Origin: Anaerolineae bacterium
GTDB lineage: Bacteria; Chloroflexota; Anaerolineae; Aggregatilineales; Phototrophicaceae
Direction of reading: 5' to 3'
Assembly (NCBI GenBank): GCA_013360465.1
Contig: JABWBO010000033.1
Location: 1 to 64,000 of the forward strand
Length of the DNA stretch: 64,000 nt
A program made the translations under genes and the position numbers. How positions within the stretch are numbered: position 1 is the first letter of the stretch; every line of letters begins with the position of its first letter. Shown here piece by piece: positions 16,548 to 26,430 of the stretch. The notes under the pieces were generated by a model that was not told where the DNA came from, ran no database searches, and worked only from the letters and a program-made list of their open reading frames with translations.

Positions 16548-19397
16548 ATGACCACTCAAGAACGCACGGCGCGCCCGAAACGAGCGATGGAGCAGAAATG
16601 GCAGACTCGTTGGGAGACCGACCGTCTGTACCGCTCCACCGTAGACTGGAACCGTCCCAAACACTACGCCCTGACCATGCTGCCCTACCCCAGCGGCGAC
16701 CTGCATATGGGACACTGGTTCGCCATGACTCCCTCCGACACGCGCGCCCGCTACATGCGCATGAAGGGCTTCAATGTCCTCTTCCCGATGGGTTTCGACG
16801 CCTTCGGGCTGCCCGCCGAAAATGCCGCCGTGCAGCGCGGCATTCACCCCGCCCGCTGGACTTTCGGCAACATCGAGCGTATGCGCGGGCAGCTGCGTTC
16901 GATGGGCGCGATGTTCGACTGGGAGCGCGAGGCGGTCTCCTGTGAACCCGGCTACTATAAGTGGACCGAATGGTTCTTCAAGAAGTTCTATGAAGCCGGG
17001 CTGGCGTATCGCGGCGAGGCGATGGTCAACTGGTCGCCGACGCTGCAAACCGTGCTGGCGAACGAGCAGGTCATCGACGGCAAAGACGAGCGCACCGGTC
17101 AGCCGGTCATCCAGAAGATGATGACCCAGTGGTTCTTCAGGATCACCCGCTACGCCGACGAGCTACTGAGCTTCACCGGGCTGGACTGGCCCGAACCGAT
17201 CCGCACCATGCAGACCAACTGGATCGGGCGCAGCGAGGGCGCGCGCGTCATCTTCCACACAGAAGAGGGCGACCCCATCGAGATCTTCACCACCCGCCCC
17301 GACACGCTGTGGGGCGCGACCTTTATGGTGCTGTCGCCGGAACACCCGCTGGTCGCCAGGATCACCGGCGAGGCACAGCGCGAAGAGGTCGAGGACTATG
17401 TAAAGACGGCGGCGCGCAAGAGCGAGCTGGACCGCACCAGCGAGGAGCAGGAGAAGACCGGCGTCTTCACCGGCGGCTATGCCATCAACCCGGTCAATCA
17501 GGAGCGCATTCCGATCTGGATCGCCGACTACGTCCTGATCAGCTACGGAACCGGGGCGATCATGGCAGTACCGGCGCACGACGAACGCGACTTCGCGTTC
17601 GCCCGCGCTTACGGGCTGGAGATCCGCCCGGTCATTCAGCCGGACGACGCGCCGGAGGGCTTCTGCGAGACGGAAGCTTACAGCGGAGCCGGCAGGATGG
17701 TCAACAGCGGGCGCTTCGACGGCGCCGTCAGCAACGGGGAAAAAGGGCGCAGGAACCCGGCGATCAGCGCGGTCATCGACTGGCTGGGCGAACAGCGCAT
17801 CGGCAAAGAGGCGATCAACTACCGCCTGCGCGACTGGCTGATCAGCCGGCAGCGCTACTGGGGTTCGCCGATCCCGATGATCTACACCGAGGAGGGCAAG
17901 GTCCTGCCCGTCGCCGATTCCGACCTGCCGGTGGTGCTGCCGGAAGACGTCCAGATGACCGGCGTCGGCAACCCGCTGCGCCAGCACGAGGGATTCGTCA
18001 ACACAACTGCGCCGGATGGACGCCCGGCGCTGCGCGAGACCGACACGATGGACACCTTCATGTGTTCATCGTGGTACTGGTATCGCTATCTGAGTCCACA
18101 GGAGACGGCACAGCCCTTCAGCCCGGAAGAAGCCGCCTACTGGCTGCCGGTCGATGTCTACACGGGCGGAGCGGAACACGCCACCATGCATCTGCTGTAC
18201 GCCCGCTTCTTCGCCAAGGCGATGCGCGACATTGGCGCTTTCGATGCCACGATGGCGGCAATGCAGGCGCACAAGCGCGACCCGGAGGTTCTGACGACTG
18301 GCGAGCCGATGCTGATGCTGCGCAACCAGGGGCAAATCCTGGGTGAGGAGCGCAGCGGGCACTTCGTTCGGGCGCGCGGGCGCTGGGATGGCGCGAACAA
18401 ACTGTTCGCCACTGAGGTCGAGGTGATCGACCCGGCGGAAGTCGCCAACGGCGACCCGATGGCGGTCGTCACCAGCGGTTTCCCCACCGCCGAGGATGCC
18501 TCGTCGGGCGTGGTGACCGGCGAAATCATGAAGCGCACCGAGAATCTGCTGACCGTCGCCTCGCCGAGCGGCGATCTGAAGACCATCGAAGTGATCGCCG
18601 GAGCGCGCGTGATCATCCCGGACATCCCCGGCGAGAACACCGTCAACCAGCTGAAGCATCACCTGGAAATCCAGCGGATGTCCAAGAGCAAGGGCAACGT
18701 CGTCAACCCCGACGAGCTGGTCGATCTGTACGGGGCGGACACGGTCCGCGCGTACCTGATGTTCGGTTTCGACTGGGAAAAGGGGGGTCCCTGGAACAGC
18801 CAGAATATCCAGGGCGTCGTCCGCTGGCTGGATGACGTGTGGGAGATGATCGTGAACGTTGAAGTGACCGGCGCGGGCGACCCGGCAGTCGAGCGGCAGA
18901 TCGAGCGGCGCGTACACCAGACGATCAAGAGCGTTGGCGACAAGCTGGAAGCGTTCAACTTCAACAAGGCGATTGCCGAGCTGATGACGCTGAAGAACGA
19001 TCTGCGCGCCGCCGTGCGCGCCGCCAAGATCAGTCACGGCGTGTTCCACGAGGCGGCGAAGAACATGCTGCTGATGATGGCGCCCTTCACGCCGCATATC
19101 GCCGAGGAACTGTGGGTGTACATCGGCGAAGCCTACAGCATCCACCAGCAGGCGTATCCGACGGTTGATCCGGCGAAAGCCGCTGAAGAGACGACCACGC
19201 TGGTGGTCATGAAGAACGGTAAGCCGATCGACCGCGTGGAGGTGGCGGTCGGCATCGGCGAGGAAGATGCTAAGGCGGCGGCGCTGGCGAGCGCCGGTGC
19301 CCAGCGCGCCCTGGGCGGGGGCGCGCCCAGGCGCGTCGTCTTCATCCCAGGACGCGGCGATCAGAATGTTGAACCGAAGGTGAATATCGTCGTGTAG
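16548..19397 (+). CDS. leuS: Leucyl-tRNA synthetase
   Basis: Class I synthetase that charges tRNA-Leu in the cytosol. The HIGH-type motif HMGH begins at residue 53. The CP1 editing domain has its threonine-rich motif TRPDTLWG near residue 248 and the conserved PAHDERDF near 342-349. KMSKS appears as MSKSKG at residues 711-716. The start at 16548 follows AAAGGTGAAAG. At 949 residues it is longer than the usual 800-880. The extra length is mostly in the leucine-specific region just before MSKSKG, about residues 600-700, which includes a beta-rich stretch with EVEVIDPAEV and VIAGARVIIPD. No T-box-like leader is seen upstream, only about 100 bases after the previous terminator. Confidence 0.97.
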   Translation: MTTQERTARPKRAMEQKWQTRWETDRLYRSTVDWNRPKHYALTMLPYPSGDLHMGHWFAMTPSDTRARYMRMKGFNVLFPMGFDAFGLPAENAAVQRGIHPARWTFGNIERMRGQLRSMGAMFDWEREAVSCEPGYYKWTEWFFKKFYEAGLAYRGEAMVNWSPTLQTVLANEQVIDGKDERTGQPVIQKMMTQWFFRITRYADELLSFTGLDWPEPIRTMQTNWIGRSEGARVIFHTEEGDPIEIFTTRPDTLWGATFMVLSPEHPLVARITGEAQREEVEDYVKTAARKSELDRTSEEQEKTGVFTGGYAINPVNQERIPIWIADYVLISYGTGAIMAVPAHDERDFAFARAYGLEIRPVIQPDDAPEGFCETEAYSGAGRMVNSGRFDGAVSNGEKGRRNPAISAVIDWLGEQRIGKEAINYRLRDWLISRQRYWGSPIPMIYTEEGKVLPVADSDLPVVLPEDVQMTGVGNPLRQHEGFVNTTAPDGRPALRETDTMDTFMCSSWYWYRYLSPQETAQPFSPEEAAYWLPVDVYTGGAEHATMHLLYARFFAKAMRDIGAFDATMAAMQAHKRDPEVLTTGEPMLMLRNQGQILGEERSGHFVRARGRWDGANKLFATEVEVIDPAEVANGDPMAVVTSGFPTAEDASSGVVTGEIMKRTENLLTVASPSGDLKTIEVIAGARVIIPDIPGENTVNQLKHHLEIQRMSKSKGNVVNPDELVDLYGADTVRAYLMFGFDWEKGGPWNSQNIQGVVRWLDDVWEMIVNVEVTGAGDPAVERQIERRVHQTIKSVGDKLEAFNFNKAIAELMTLKNDLRAAVRAAKISHGVFHEAAKNMLLMMAPFTPHIAEELWVYIGEAYSIHQQAYPTVDPAKAAEETTTLVVMKNGKPIDRVEVAVGIGEEDAKAAALASAGAQRALGGGAPRRVVFIPGRGDQNVEPKVNIVV

Positions 19398-19411
19398 GGG
19401 CTATTGGGAAG

Positions 19412-20515
19412 TCAGGGGGCGAGCGGCTCGCGCGGCAGCCTCACGCGGAAAGTCGTCCCCTGTCCAAAGGTGCTTTCAAACTCCACCCCGCCGCCATGCC
19501 GCTCGACGATGCGCTGGACGATTGCCAGCCCCAGACCGAAGCCTTTCTGAGTGTGAGAGGGATCGCTGCGGTAGAAGCGGCTGAAGACCCGCGCGTGATC
19601 CCCTTCTGGGATACCCACGCCGAAATCGGTGATGATCGCCTCCACGCAGGAGTCGATTGCCCGCGCTTCGATGCGCACCTTCCCCGAAGCCCGCGAAAAC
19701 TTGATGGCATTGTCGATCAGTTCAACGAAGGCGATGTGCAGGTAGCGGGAGTCTGCGGAGATGCGCGGAAGATGCGGGTCGATGTCGTGTTCGATGCGGA
19801 TGTCCTTCCGCTCAATCGACCGACCCAGGGTGACTTCGGCGTCGTAGAGGATGTCTCCGACATCGCACGACGTCCAGTTGAAGGCTTCCATCTGGTCGAG
19901 CTGGGTCATCAGCAGCATCTTGCTCACCAGCCCGGCAATGCGATCCACCTGCTCCTGAATCACCTGCTGGCGCTTGGCGTGTTCGCCGGCATCTTCGACC
20001 TGTCGCATGATGTGCAGGCTGGTGTTGATGTTAGACAGCGGCGTGCGAAACTCATGTGAGGAGGCGATGATGAATTCGGAGAGGATGCGGCTGCGTTCTT
20101 CCTCCACCGCCAGACGGAGCGCCTGTTCTTCGGCGAGCTTCCGCCCGCTGATGTCGCGCGCGATGCTCTGGATGTACAGCGGCGTGCCGTCCAGGTCGCG
20201 CACCATCTGCACGTTCAGTTCGACGGCGCACAGCGTCCCGTCTTTGCGGCGAAAGCGCCGCTCATAGACCGGGATCACCTCTCCAGCGAGCATACGCCGC
20301 CGGATCGATTCGCTGTCCGCCTGTTCTTCCGCCACAACGATGTGCCGATATGACAATCCCAGAAGCTCATCCGGCGTGTAACCCAGCATCTCGGCAGCAC
20401 GCGCATTTGCCGCGACATGCGCCCCTTCCAGGTTCAGGATGAAGACGGCATCGTGCGTCCGGTCGAAAAGCGCACGAAAGAGCAGATGAGCATTGTCAAA
20501 CGGAAAGGACGACAT
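19412..20515 (-). CDS. PAS-domain sensor histidine kinase
   Basis: 367-residue kinase with no transmembrane helix, so probably a cytosolic sensor. A PAS domain fills about residues 10-130, with the PAC signature RRKDGTLCAVELNV and DISGRK. The HisKA H-box is SSHEFRTPLSN near residue 153. The ATPase part has N-box ELIDNAIKFSR, G1 box DFGVGIPEGD and G2 box GFGLGLAIVQ. No response regulator gene is next to it, so it is an orphan kinase. It is convergent with leuS and divergent from the small monooxygenase gene. An inverted repeat lies in the divergent space. The signal bound by PAS cannot be told from sequence. Confidence 0.93.
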   Translation of the reverse strand: MSSFPFDNAHLLFRALFDRTHDAVFILNLEGAHVAANARAAEMLGYTPDELLGLSYRHIVVAEEQADSESIRRRMLAGEVIPVYERRFRRKDGTLCAVELNVQMVRDLDGTPLYIQSIARDISGRKLAEEQALRLAVEEERSRILSEFIIASSHEFRTPLSNINTSLHIMRQVEDAGEHAKRQQVIQEQVDRIAGLVSKMLLMTQLDQMEAFNWTSCDVGDILYDAEVTLGRSIERKDIRIEHDIDPHLPRISADSRYLHIAFVELIDNAIKFSRASGKVRIEARAIDSCVEAIITDFGVGIPEGDHARVFSRFYRSDPSHTQKGFGLGLAIVQRIVERHGGGVEFESTFGQGTTFRVRLPREPLAP

Positions 20516-20575
20516 TGCTGGCTCTCATCGCACGCGGTCTCGCTGCTTTCACCGATATACATGCTAATTATGGCG

Positions 20576-20593
20576 GATTTTGATCACAAAATC
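20576..20593. promoter_or_regulatory. Inverted repeat in divergent intergenic region
   Basis: GATTTTG (20576-20582), ATCA, CAAAATC (20587-20593) form an 18-base operator-like palindrome between the histidine kinase and the ABM monooxygenase gene. The surrounding region is AT-rich, as expected for promoters of both genes. Confidence 0.4.
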
Positions 20594-20657
20594 GTAAAAT
20601 CTGGGGAGATTTTGCGTTTGTCTTGCTCACATCATGTTACAGAAAGAGAACGCGACC

Positions 20658-20975
20658 ATGCTCATCGTCCTCGTTCATATTCACGTTAAGCCAGCTTTTC
20701 GCGACGCCTTCATCGCAGCAACGCTGAACAACGCTCGCAGCAGCGTTCAGGAAGCGGGCATCGCTCGCTTCGATGTCCTGCAGGCTCAGGAGGACCCGGA
20801 CCGCTTCACCCTGGTGGAGGTCTACCAGTCGGCGGCGGACGCCGATCTGCACAAGGCGACCGCGCATTATCAGGTCTGGCGCGATACCGTCGCCGAGATG
20901 ATGGCGGAACCGCGCCAGGGGGTGAAGTATACCAGCGTCTTCCCGCAGGATTTCGCGGCGTTCAGGATGCCCTAA
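20658..20975 (+). CDS. Antibiotic biosynthesis monooxygenase (ABM) domain protein
   Basis: 105-residue dimeric alpha-beta barrel of the ABM/LsrG-like family, which includes quinol monooxygenases and small-molecule isomerases. The opening strand [12 protein letters not shown], the FTLVEVYQS strand with its conserved Glu, the [10 protein letters not shown] helix and the closing strand YTSVFPQD are typical. I start at the Met at 20658, directly at the first strand; an ATG at 20634 adds eight unrelated residues. The stop codon lies inside a repeated intergenic element. It stands alone after the kinase gene. Detoxification of a quinone or reactive carbonyl is likely but unproven. Confidence 0.85.
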   Translation: MLIVLVHIHVKPAFRDAFIAATLNNARSSVQEAGIARFDVLQAQEDPDRFTLVEVYQSAADADLHKATAHYQVWRDTVAEMMAEPRQGVKYTSVFPQDFAAFRMP

Positions 20976-21092
20976 GCCATGTCTCGCATCTTCTCAACGG
21001 ACGCGCCGCTGGCTCGCCCCTACAGGTTGGCGGTCGTAGGGGAAACCCGCCGGGTCTCCCGCTCGTGGTTTTCTTTCAAGATTCCGCTTAGA
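20972..21092 (+). repeat. Intergenic palindromic repeat, copy B
   Basis: The first 31 bases (20972-21002) are identical to 56464-56494. Then come a GGCTCGCCCCTAC block, an inverted GTAGGGG about 12 bases later, and the word CCGCCGGGTCTCCCGC followed by a CTCGTGG-TTTC-AAGATTC tail that matches copy A. The element begins inside the stop codon of the ABM gene and ends a few bases before the ATG of the beta-helix gene. Confidence 0.65.
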
Positions 21093-21097
21093 CGCTC

Positions 21098-22570
21098 ATG
21101 ACAGCCCTTTATCGCTCCCTTGCCCCCATCGTCGCGCTGGTCGCCGCCGCGCTCTGCCTGCTGCTGACGTTCGACGTACAGGCGCAGCAGCCCGCCTATA
21201 CCCCTTACGACATCGGTTCCCCAACGCTGGTCGATCTTTACGTCTCGCCCACTGGCGATGACGCCGCCGGCGATGGCAGCGCCGCCGCCCCGTTTCGCAC
21301 GCTCACCGCCGCCTGGGAGCGCATCCCCAGGGAGCAGCCGCTCGAGCAGACCGGCTATCGCATAAGGCTGATGCCGGGGACGTATACCGCCGAAGAAGCG
21401 CCCAACTACTGGGAGTCGCGCTACGGCACGCCCGAACACCCGATCCTCATCCAGGCGATGAATGGCAGAGACACGGTCATCCTGCCCCATGTCAACGTCT
21501 TCGATTCCCGCTATCTCTACTTCATCGACCTCACTTTTGCGCCGGGGACCGATGCCTTCCACTGCGAGCGCTGCGATCACCTGCTGCTGCGCGGGAGCCG
21601 CTTCGTCGGCGCAGACCCGGAGAGCTACGACGCGCAGGAGACGGTCAAGGTCAACCAGTCGCAGCACGTTTTCATCGAGGACAGCGACATCTCAGGAGCC
21701 TGGAACAACGCCGTCGATTTCGTCGCCGTTCAGCATGGACACGTCATCACCAGCCGGATTCACAACGCTGGCGACTGGTGCATGTACGCCAAAGGGGGAT
21801 CGGCGGACCTGCTGATCGCCGGGAACACCGTCTACGACTGCGGGACCGGGGGCGTCAGCGCCGGCGAAGGGACGGGTTTTCAGTACATGGTCGAACCCTG
21901 GCTGCAATACGAAGCCTATGACCTGCGCATCCTCGATAACGTTATCCACGATACCGCCGGCGCGGGCATCGGCGTGCAGGGCGGGACCCGCATCCTGATC
22001 GCCGGCAACATCCTCTACCGCGCAGGCGAGCGCAGCCATATGGTCGAATTCGTGTTCGGTCTGCGCAGCTGCGATGGGCAGCCGGGCGACGAGGGACGCG
22101 AACGCTGCGACGCCTACGCGGCGGCGGGCGGATGGGGCGACAGCGCCATCGCTGACGGTGATAACGCCATTCGCATCCCGAACCGAAGCGTCTACTTCTA
22201 CAACAACATCCTCTACAACCCGCCGGGCTACCAGAGCGCGTACAGCCATTTCACCATCTTCGCGCCCAGGACAGGCGAAGCGCAGATGAACGCCGGCGTC
22301 CCCGTGCCAACGCGCGCCGATGAAGACCTGCGAATTCGCGGCAATGTGATCTGGAACGGCGGGGCGGACATGCCGCTCGGCGTCGAGACATCGCCAGATT
22401 TCCCGGCGGGCTGCCCGCCGGACAACCCGGCGTGCAGCGCCGCCCAACTGCGCGCCGACAACGCTATCAACACCGTCGAGCCGCGCCTGGTTGACCCCGA
22501 AGGCGGCGATTATCGCCCCGCGCCGGGGTGGCGCTTCACAACCTACGCGATCCCGGAATTCCCCGCCTAA
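21098..22570 (+). CDS. Secreted right-handed parallel beta-helix protein
   Basis: Secreted protein of 490 residues. Residues 1-29 are a signal peptide with cleavage after VQA. The mature part opens with LYVSPTGDDAAGDGSAAAPF, the DUF1565-like entry to beta-helix proteins. Repeating strands with N-T-V-Y and V-I-H-D-T-A-G steps follow (for example IAGNTVYDCGTGG and ILDNVIHDTAGAG). Pectate lyase-like and surface-binding proteins use this fold. Catalytic residues of a polysaccharide lyase cannot be assigned by eye. The gene has no partner on either side and follows repeat copy B. Extracellular carbohydrate binding or cleavage is the likeliest role. Confidence 0.85.
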   Translation: MTALYRSLAPIVALVAAALCLLLTFDVQAQQPAYTPYDIGSPTLVDLYVSPTGDDAAGDGSAAAPFRTLTAAWERIPREQPLEQTGYRIRLMPGTYTAEEAPNYWESRYGTPEHPILIQAMNGRDTVILPHVNVFDSRYLYFIDLTFAPGTDAFHCERCDHLLLRGSRFVGADPESYDAQETVKVNQSQHVFIEDSDISGAWNNAVDFVAVQHGHVITSRIHNAGDWCMYAKGGSADLLIAGNTVYDCGTGGVSAGEGTGFQYMVEPWLQYEAYDLRILDNVIHDTAGAGIGVQGGTRILIAGNILYRAGERSHMVEFVFGLRSCDGQPGDEGRERCDAYAAAGGWGDSAIADGDNAIRIPNRSVYFYNNILYNPPGYQSAYSHFTIFAPRTGEAQMNAGVPVPTRADEDLRIRGNVIWNGGADMPLGVETSPDFPAGCPPDNPACSAAQLRADNAINTVEPRLVDPEGGDYRPAPGWRFTTYAIPEFPA

Positions 22571-22684
22571 AACGACTCACCCCCAGCTTCTGATCCGCAG
22601 ACGCGGGCGAAGATGAGGGTGAGCAAACTTCATGCATCCGGCGGCGGCACGTCGCCGCCGGAGCGATTTGGGGACGGGTTCAGC

Positions 22685-23701
22685 TTACTGGTACAGCACC
22701 GCAGTGATGTGTTCTTCGTCGATGTTGCTGGCATCATACCAGTAGAAGCCGGTATCGATGGTGGTCGGCAGCGCTTCACCGCGCAGCGCCATGACCAGCG
22801 ACTCGACCGCACGATAGCCGATGCCGATCGGGTCCTGGGTGATCGCGCCGGCTTCGACGCCGTCGCGGATCGCCTGAATCTGCTGCGCGCCGCTGTCGTA
22901 GCCGATGACCACGATCTCGCCTTCCATGCCCAGCTCGGTAACTGCGTTCAGCACGCCGATGATCGAGCCTTCGTTGGCGCCGAAGAAACCCTTGATTTCC
23001 GGGTGCGCCAGGATGATCGCTTTCGCCAGGTCGGTCGAGCGCAGCTGATCGCCGGCGCCGTACTGGATGTCGACAATCGTCACATCGGGATACGCTTCTT
23101 CGATACGGTTGCGGAAGCCGTCAACGCGGTCGATGCCGGTGCGGCTGGTCTGATCATGCGCGATGACCGCAACCTCGCCCGAACCACCGATCAGCTCAAC
23201 CATCATGTCCGCAGCCATCGCGGCGGCGGCGACGTTGTCGGTCGCAGCGGTCGCCAGGGGGATGTCGCTGTCCACGCCAGAGTCGAAGCCGACGACCGGG
23301 ATGCCCTCTTCCTGAGCGCGTTCCAGCAGGGGGATAGCAGCCTGGCTGTCGAGCGCGGCAAAAGCGAGCGCCGACGGACCACGATCCAGCGCCGTCTGAA
23401 GCATCTCAAGCTGCTTATCGACCATCGCCTCGGTCTCAGGACCTTCGAAGGTGATGGTGACGCCGCAGTCTTCCGCCGCCTGTTCGGCACCGAGACGAAC
23501 CGCCTGCCAGAACTGGTGCTGGAAGCCCTTGGAGATGACCGGGATGGTCCAGCCCATCGCCTCAACTTCTGCGCGAACCTCTTCCGTGCAGTATTCACCG
23601 CGCGGGGGCATGACGACTTCTTCGGCTTCCTGTGCAACCGCGTAGCCGACAGACAGCAGCGCGATCACCAGGATCAAACTGAACAATCTCGTGAACTTCA
23701 T
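22685..23701 (-). CDS. Sugar ABC transporter substrate-binding protein (CUT2 class)
   Basis: Secreted or lipid-free periplasmic-type binding protein of 338 residues in the RbsB/AraF class. The ATG at 23701 has AGGAG eight bases upstream and gives a signal peptide (residues 1-23, ending YAVAQ). The family pattern is clear: WTIPVISKGFQHQFW at the start of the first lobe, TFEGPETEAMVDKQ, PVVGFDSGVD in the hinge strand and VVIGYDSGAQQI in the second lobe. The gene is the last of three on the minus strand (ATPase, permease, binding protein), 78 bases after the permease. The sugar is not certain; an AraF-like or xylose/inositol-type ligand is possible. Confidence 0.93.
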   Translation of the reverse strand: MKFTRLFSLILVIALLSVGYAVAQEAEEVVMPPRGEYCTEEVRAEVEAMGWTIPVISKGFQHQFWQAVRLGAEQAAEDCGVTITFEGPETEAMVDKQLEMLQTALDRGPSALAFAALDSQAAIPLLERAQEEGIPVVGFDSGVDSDIPLATAATDNVAAAAMAADMMVELIGGSGEVAVIAHDQTSRTGIDRVDGFRNRIEEAYPDVTIVDIQYGAGDQLRSTDLAKAIILAHPEIKGFFGANEGSIIGVLNAVTELGMEGEIVVIGYDSGAQQIQAIRDGVEAGAITQDPIGIGYRAVESLVMALRGEALPTTIDTGFYWYDASNIDEEHITAVLYQ

Positions 23702-23779
23702 GGGTAAGCTCCTAACATATGAATCGCGTCGTATTCTCGAACTAACGCGCCCGGCTGTGCCGAACACGCTCATCCCACA

Positions 23780-24790
23780 TTAGCTCCGGCGGCGGCGCAC
23801 GATGTCCAGATAGACCGCCAGGATGACGATGGCTCCAGTGACCACCTGCTGCCATTCCTGCGGCACCGACAGGATGCGCAAGCCGTTGGTCAGCACGCTG
23901 AGGACGAAAGCGCCGATGATGGTCCCCAGGATCGTCCCTTCGCCGCCGCTCAGCGATGTGCCGCCGATCACCACCGCCGCGATGGCATCCAGCTCGTAAC
24001 CCTGTCCGAGCGCCGGCTGCGCCGAATTCAGCCGCGAGGCGATGACCACCCCGGCGAGACCGGCGAAGAAACCGCTGACGGTGTAGACGGCGATCTTCCA
24101 GCGATCAGTGTTGACGCCGGAAAGGCGGGTCGCCTCTTCGTTGCTGCCCAGGGCGAAGGTGTAGCGCCCCAGGATGGTACGCGCCAGGATCAGCGCGGCG
24201 ACGATTGCCGCCAGGAACATGATCAGCACCGCGTTGGGGATCTCGAATTCCGGGATGAACGAACCGATCACCGAACCCATCGCCACGTCGCGAAATTCCG
24301 GCGTTTCGTTGAAGTAGATCGGGCGCAAGCCAGAGATGATCAGCGACAGCCCCTTGGCGACGTACATCATGCCCAGGGTGGCAATAAAAGGCGGAATCTT
24401 CATCTTAGCGATGATGGTCCCATTGAGAAATCCGGCGAACGCGCCCGTAGCAATGCCGCCCACGATGCCGATCGGGATGGGCATTCGCCAGACGGTGATG
24501 AACTGCGCCGTCATGACCGCCGAGACGGTCATCACCGTGCCGATGGACAGGTCGATTCCGCCGGTGACGATGACATAGGTGACGCCCAACGCCAGGATGC
24601 CGTTGACCGCCGTCGCCAGCAGGATGCCGACCATGTTGTTGAACTGCAAAAAGTTCGGCGAGGCGATGGAGAAGATGATGAACAGCAGGACCAGCGCGGC
24701 GAATGCCAGCACCTTTTGCGTGGCGTCCGCCGAGACGAGCGGGCGGCGCTGGGCGGTTTCTGTGGAGGGTGGGGCGGCTTGGAGACCCAT
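23780..24790 (-). CDS. Sugar ABC transporter permease (RbsC-like)
   Basis: Membrane permease of 336 residues with about nine to ten hydrophobic helices. The RbsC-class signature ALGVTYVIVTGGIDLSIGTV lies near residues 67-86, and the second conserved loop, GYELDAIAAVVIGGTSLSGG, lies near 264-283; it contacts the ATPase. A short cytosolic tail (about residues 1-25) precedes the first helix. It lies 24 bases after the stop of the ATPase gene and before the binding protein gene, so the importer is complete. No second permease is present, as is normal for CUT2 systems, where the permease forms a homodimer. Confidence 0.93.
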   Translation of the reverse strand: MGLQAAPPSTETAQRRPLVSADATQKVLAFAALVLLFIIFSIASPNFLQFNNMVGILLATAVNGILALGVTYVIVTGGIDLSIGTVMTVSAVMTAQFITVWRMPIPIGIVGGIATGAFAGFLNGTIIAKMKIPPFIATLGMMYVAKGLSLIISGLRPIYFNETPEFRDVAMGSVIGSFIPEFEIPNAVLIMFLAAIVAALILARTILGRYTFALGSNEEATRLSGVNTDRWKIAVYTVSGFFAGLAGVVIASRLNSAQPALGQGYELDAIAAVVIGGTSLSGGEGTILGTIIGAFVLSVLTNGLRILSVPQEWQQVVTGAIVILAVYLDIVRRRRS

Positions 24791-24814
24791 AATCGACGTT
24801 CCTGAGTGCAGTAT

Positions 24815-26347
24815 TTACTGAGTGAGGACTGGTTTATTATGGACGGCGGCGGTGCGCTGCGTGGCGAATCGCATGATCTGTTCCTGGGTCGCCTCCGCTG
24901 CGCTGAGTTCTCCGGTGATGCGCCCTTCGCACATGACCACAATGCGGTGGCTCATGCGCAGAATTTCCGGCAGTTCAGAGGAGATCATGATGATCGATTT
25001 GCCCTGCGCCGCCAGTTCATTGAGCAGACGGTAAATTTCGCTCTTCGCGCCCACGTCGATGCCGCGCGTCGGTTCGTCGAAGATGAGGATGTCGGTGTCG
25101 GCGGTCAGCCATTTGGCGATGACCACCTTCTGCTGATTGCCGCCAGAGAGGTTCTTGACCCGCTGCTGAATGCCCGGCGTGCGAATGGACAGTGCCTTCA
25201 CGTAATGCTGGGCTGCTTCCGCCGTCTTGCCGCGCCGCACCACCCCCAGCGCCGTCAAAAAGCGGCTCATCGACGCCAACACGACGTTCGTCTCGACATC
25301 CATCTTCAGCGTCAGCCCGTAGCGCTTGCGATCTTCCGACAGGTAGCCGATGCCGTGTTTAACCGCGTCGTTGGGCGAGGCGATGTGTACACGCCTGCCG
25401 TTGATATGGATCTCGCCAGAGTCGATCGGGTCAGCGCCGAAGATGGCGCGCGCCACCTCGGTGCGTCCCGCCCCCATCAGCCCGGCAAAGCCCAGAATTT
25501 CGCCCTGTTTGAGCGAGAAATTGATGTCTTTCAGGACGCGCCCGCGATTCAACCCATGCACTTCCAGCACCGTCGGCTGACCGCGATCTTCCGGCACTTC
25601 CGGCGCGCTCTCGTAAATCTCGCGTCCGACCATCATGCTGATGATCTGGTCGATCATGGCGTCGGCTATCGGGATCGTGTCGATATAGTGCCCGTCGCGC
25701 ATGACCGTGATGCGGTCGGAAATGCGCTTGAGTTCTTCCAGGCGGTGGCTGATGTAGACGATGCCCACACCCTTGGCGCGCAGGTCTCGAATGACCCGGA
25801 ACAGCTCGTCGATCTCCGATTCGGTCAGCGCCGCCGTCGGTTCGTCCATGATCAGCACTTCGGCATTGTAGGACAGCGCCTTGGCGATCTCGATCATCTG
25901 CTGACGGGCGACGGTAAGATCGCCCACGCGGGTGCGCGGGGCGATATCCAGATGTAGCGAGTCCAGCAGCGCCTGCGCCTGCGCGTTGATCGCCTTGTCA
26001 TCCAGGACGAAGCGCACCGCCTGGCGCGGCTCACGCCCGATGAAGATGTTCTGGGCGACGGTGAGGTGCGGCATCAGGTTGAGTTCCTGATGGATCATGC
26101 TGATACCCTGATGCAGCGCTTCGCGCGGATTGTGCAGATCGACCTCGCGATCCCGCAGGTAGATGCGTCCGGCATCCTTACGATAGACGCCTGCCAGAAT
26201 CTTCATCAGGGTCGACTTGCCCGCGCCGTTTTCCCCGACCAAAGCGTGAACTTCGCCGCGCAGCAGATCGAAGTGGCATCCGGAAAGGGCATGGACACCT
26301 GGGAAGGATTTCTCGATTCCTTCCATACGCACGAGGAAATCGCTCAT
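24815..26347 (-). CDS. Sugar ABC transporter ATPase with two nucleotide-binding domains (RbsA-like)
   Basis: Cytosolic ATPase of 510 residues with two ABC domains fused, as in RbsA/XylG. The first has Walker [10 protein letters not shown] near residue 36 and signature [15 protein letters not shown]. Its Walker B is [13 protein letters not shown]. The second domain has a degenerate Walker A ([10 protein letters not shown]), signature LSGGNQQKV and Walker [14 protein letters not shown]. The degenerate second site is usual for this class. I start at Met 26347, which gives the family N-terminus [17 protein letters not shown]; a Met at 26389 adds an unrelated extension. It is the first gene of the transporter operon and lies directly behind a strong promoter. 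Confidence 0.95.
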   Translation of the reverse strand: MSDFLVRMEGIEKSFPGVHALSGCHFDLLRGEVHALVGENGAGKSTLMKILAGVYRKDAGRIYLRDREVDLHNPREALHQGISMIHQELNLMPHLTVAQNIFIGREPRQAVRFVLDDKAINAQAQALLDSLHLDIAPRTRVGDLTVARQQMIEIAKALSYNAEVLIMDEPTAALTESEIDELFRVIRDLRAKGVGIVYISHRLEELKRISDRITVMRDGHYIDTIPIADAMIDQIISMMVGREIYESAPEVPEDRGQPTVLEVHGLNRGRVLKDINFSLKQGEILGFAGLMGAGRTEVARAIFGADPIDSGEIHINGRRVHIASPNDAVKHGIGYLSEDRKRYGLTLKMDVETNVVLASMSRFLTALGVVRRGKTAEAAQHYVKALSIRTPGIQQRVKNLSGGNQQKVVIAKWLTADTDILIFDEPTRGIDVGAKSEIYRLLNELAAQGKSIIMISSELPEILRMSHRIVVMCEGRITGELSAAEATQEQIMRFATQRTAAVHNKPVLTQ

Positions 26348-26430
26348 CGAATCGTCAGTCCGTCGTAACCACAGTAAACGAAAATTCATTCATCCACAGC
26401 GGCGCGCCGAATCACAACACCGCGTCCGCA

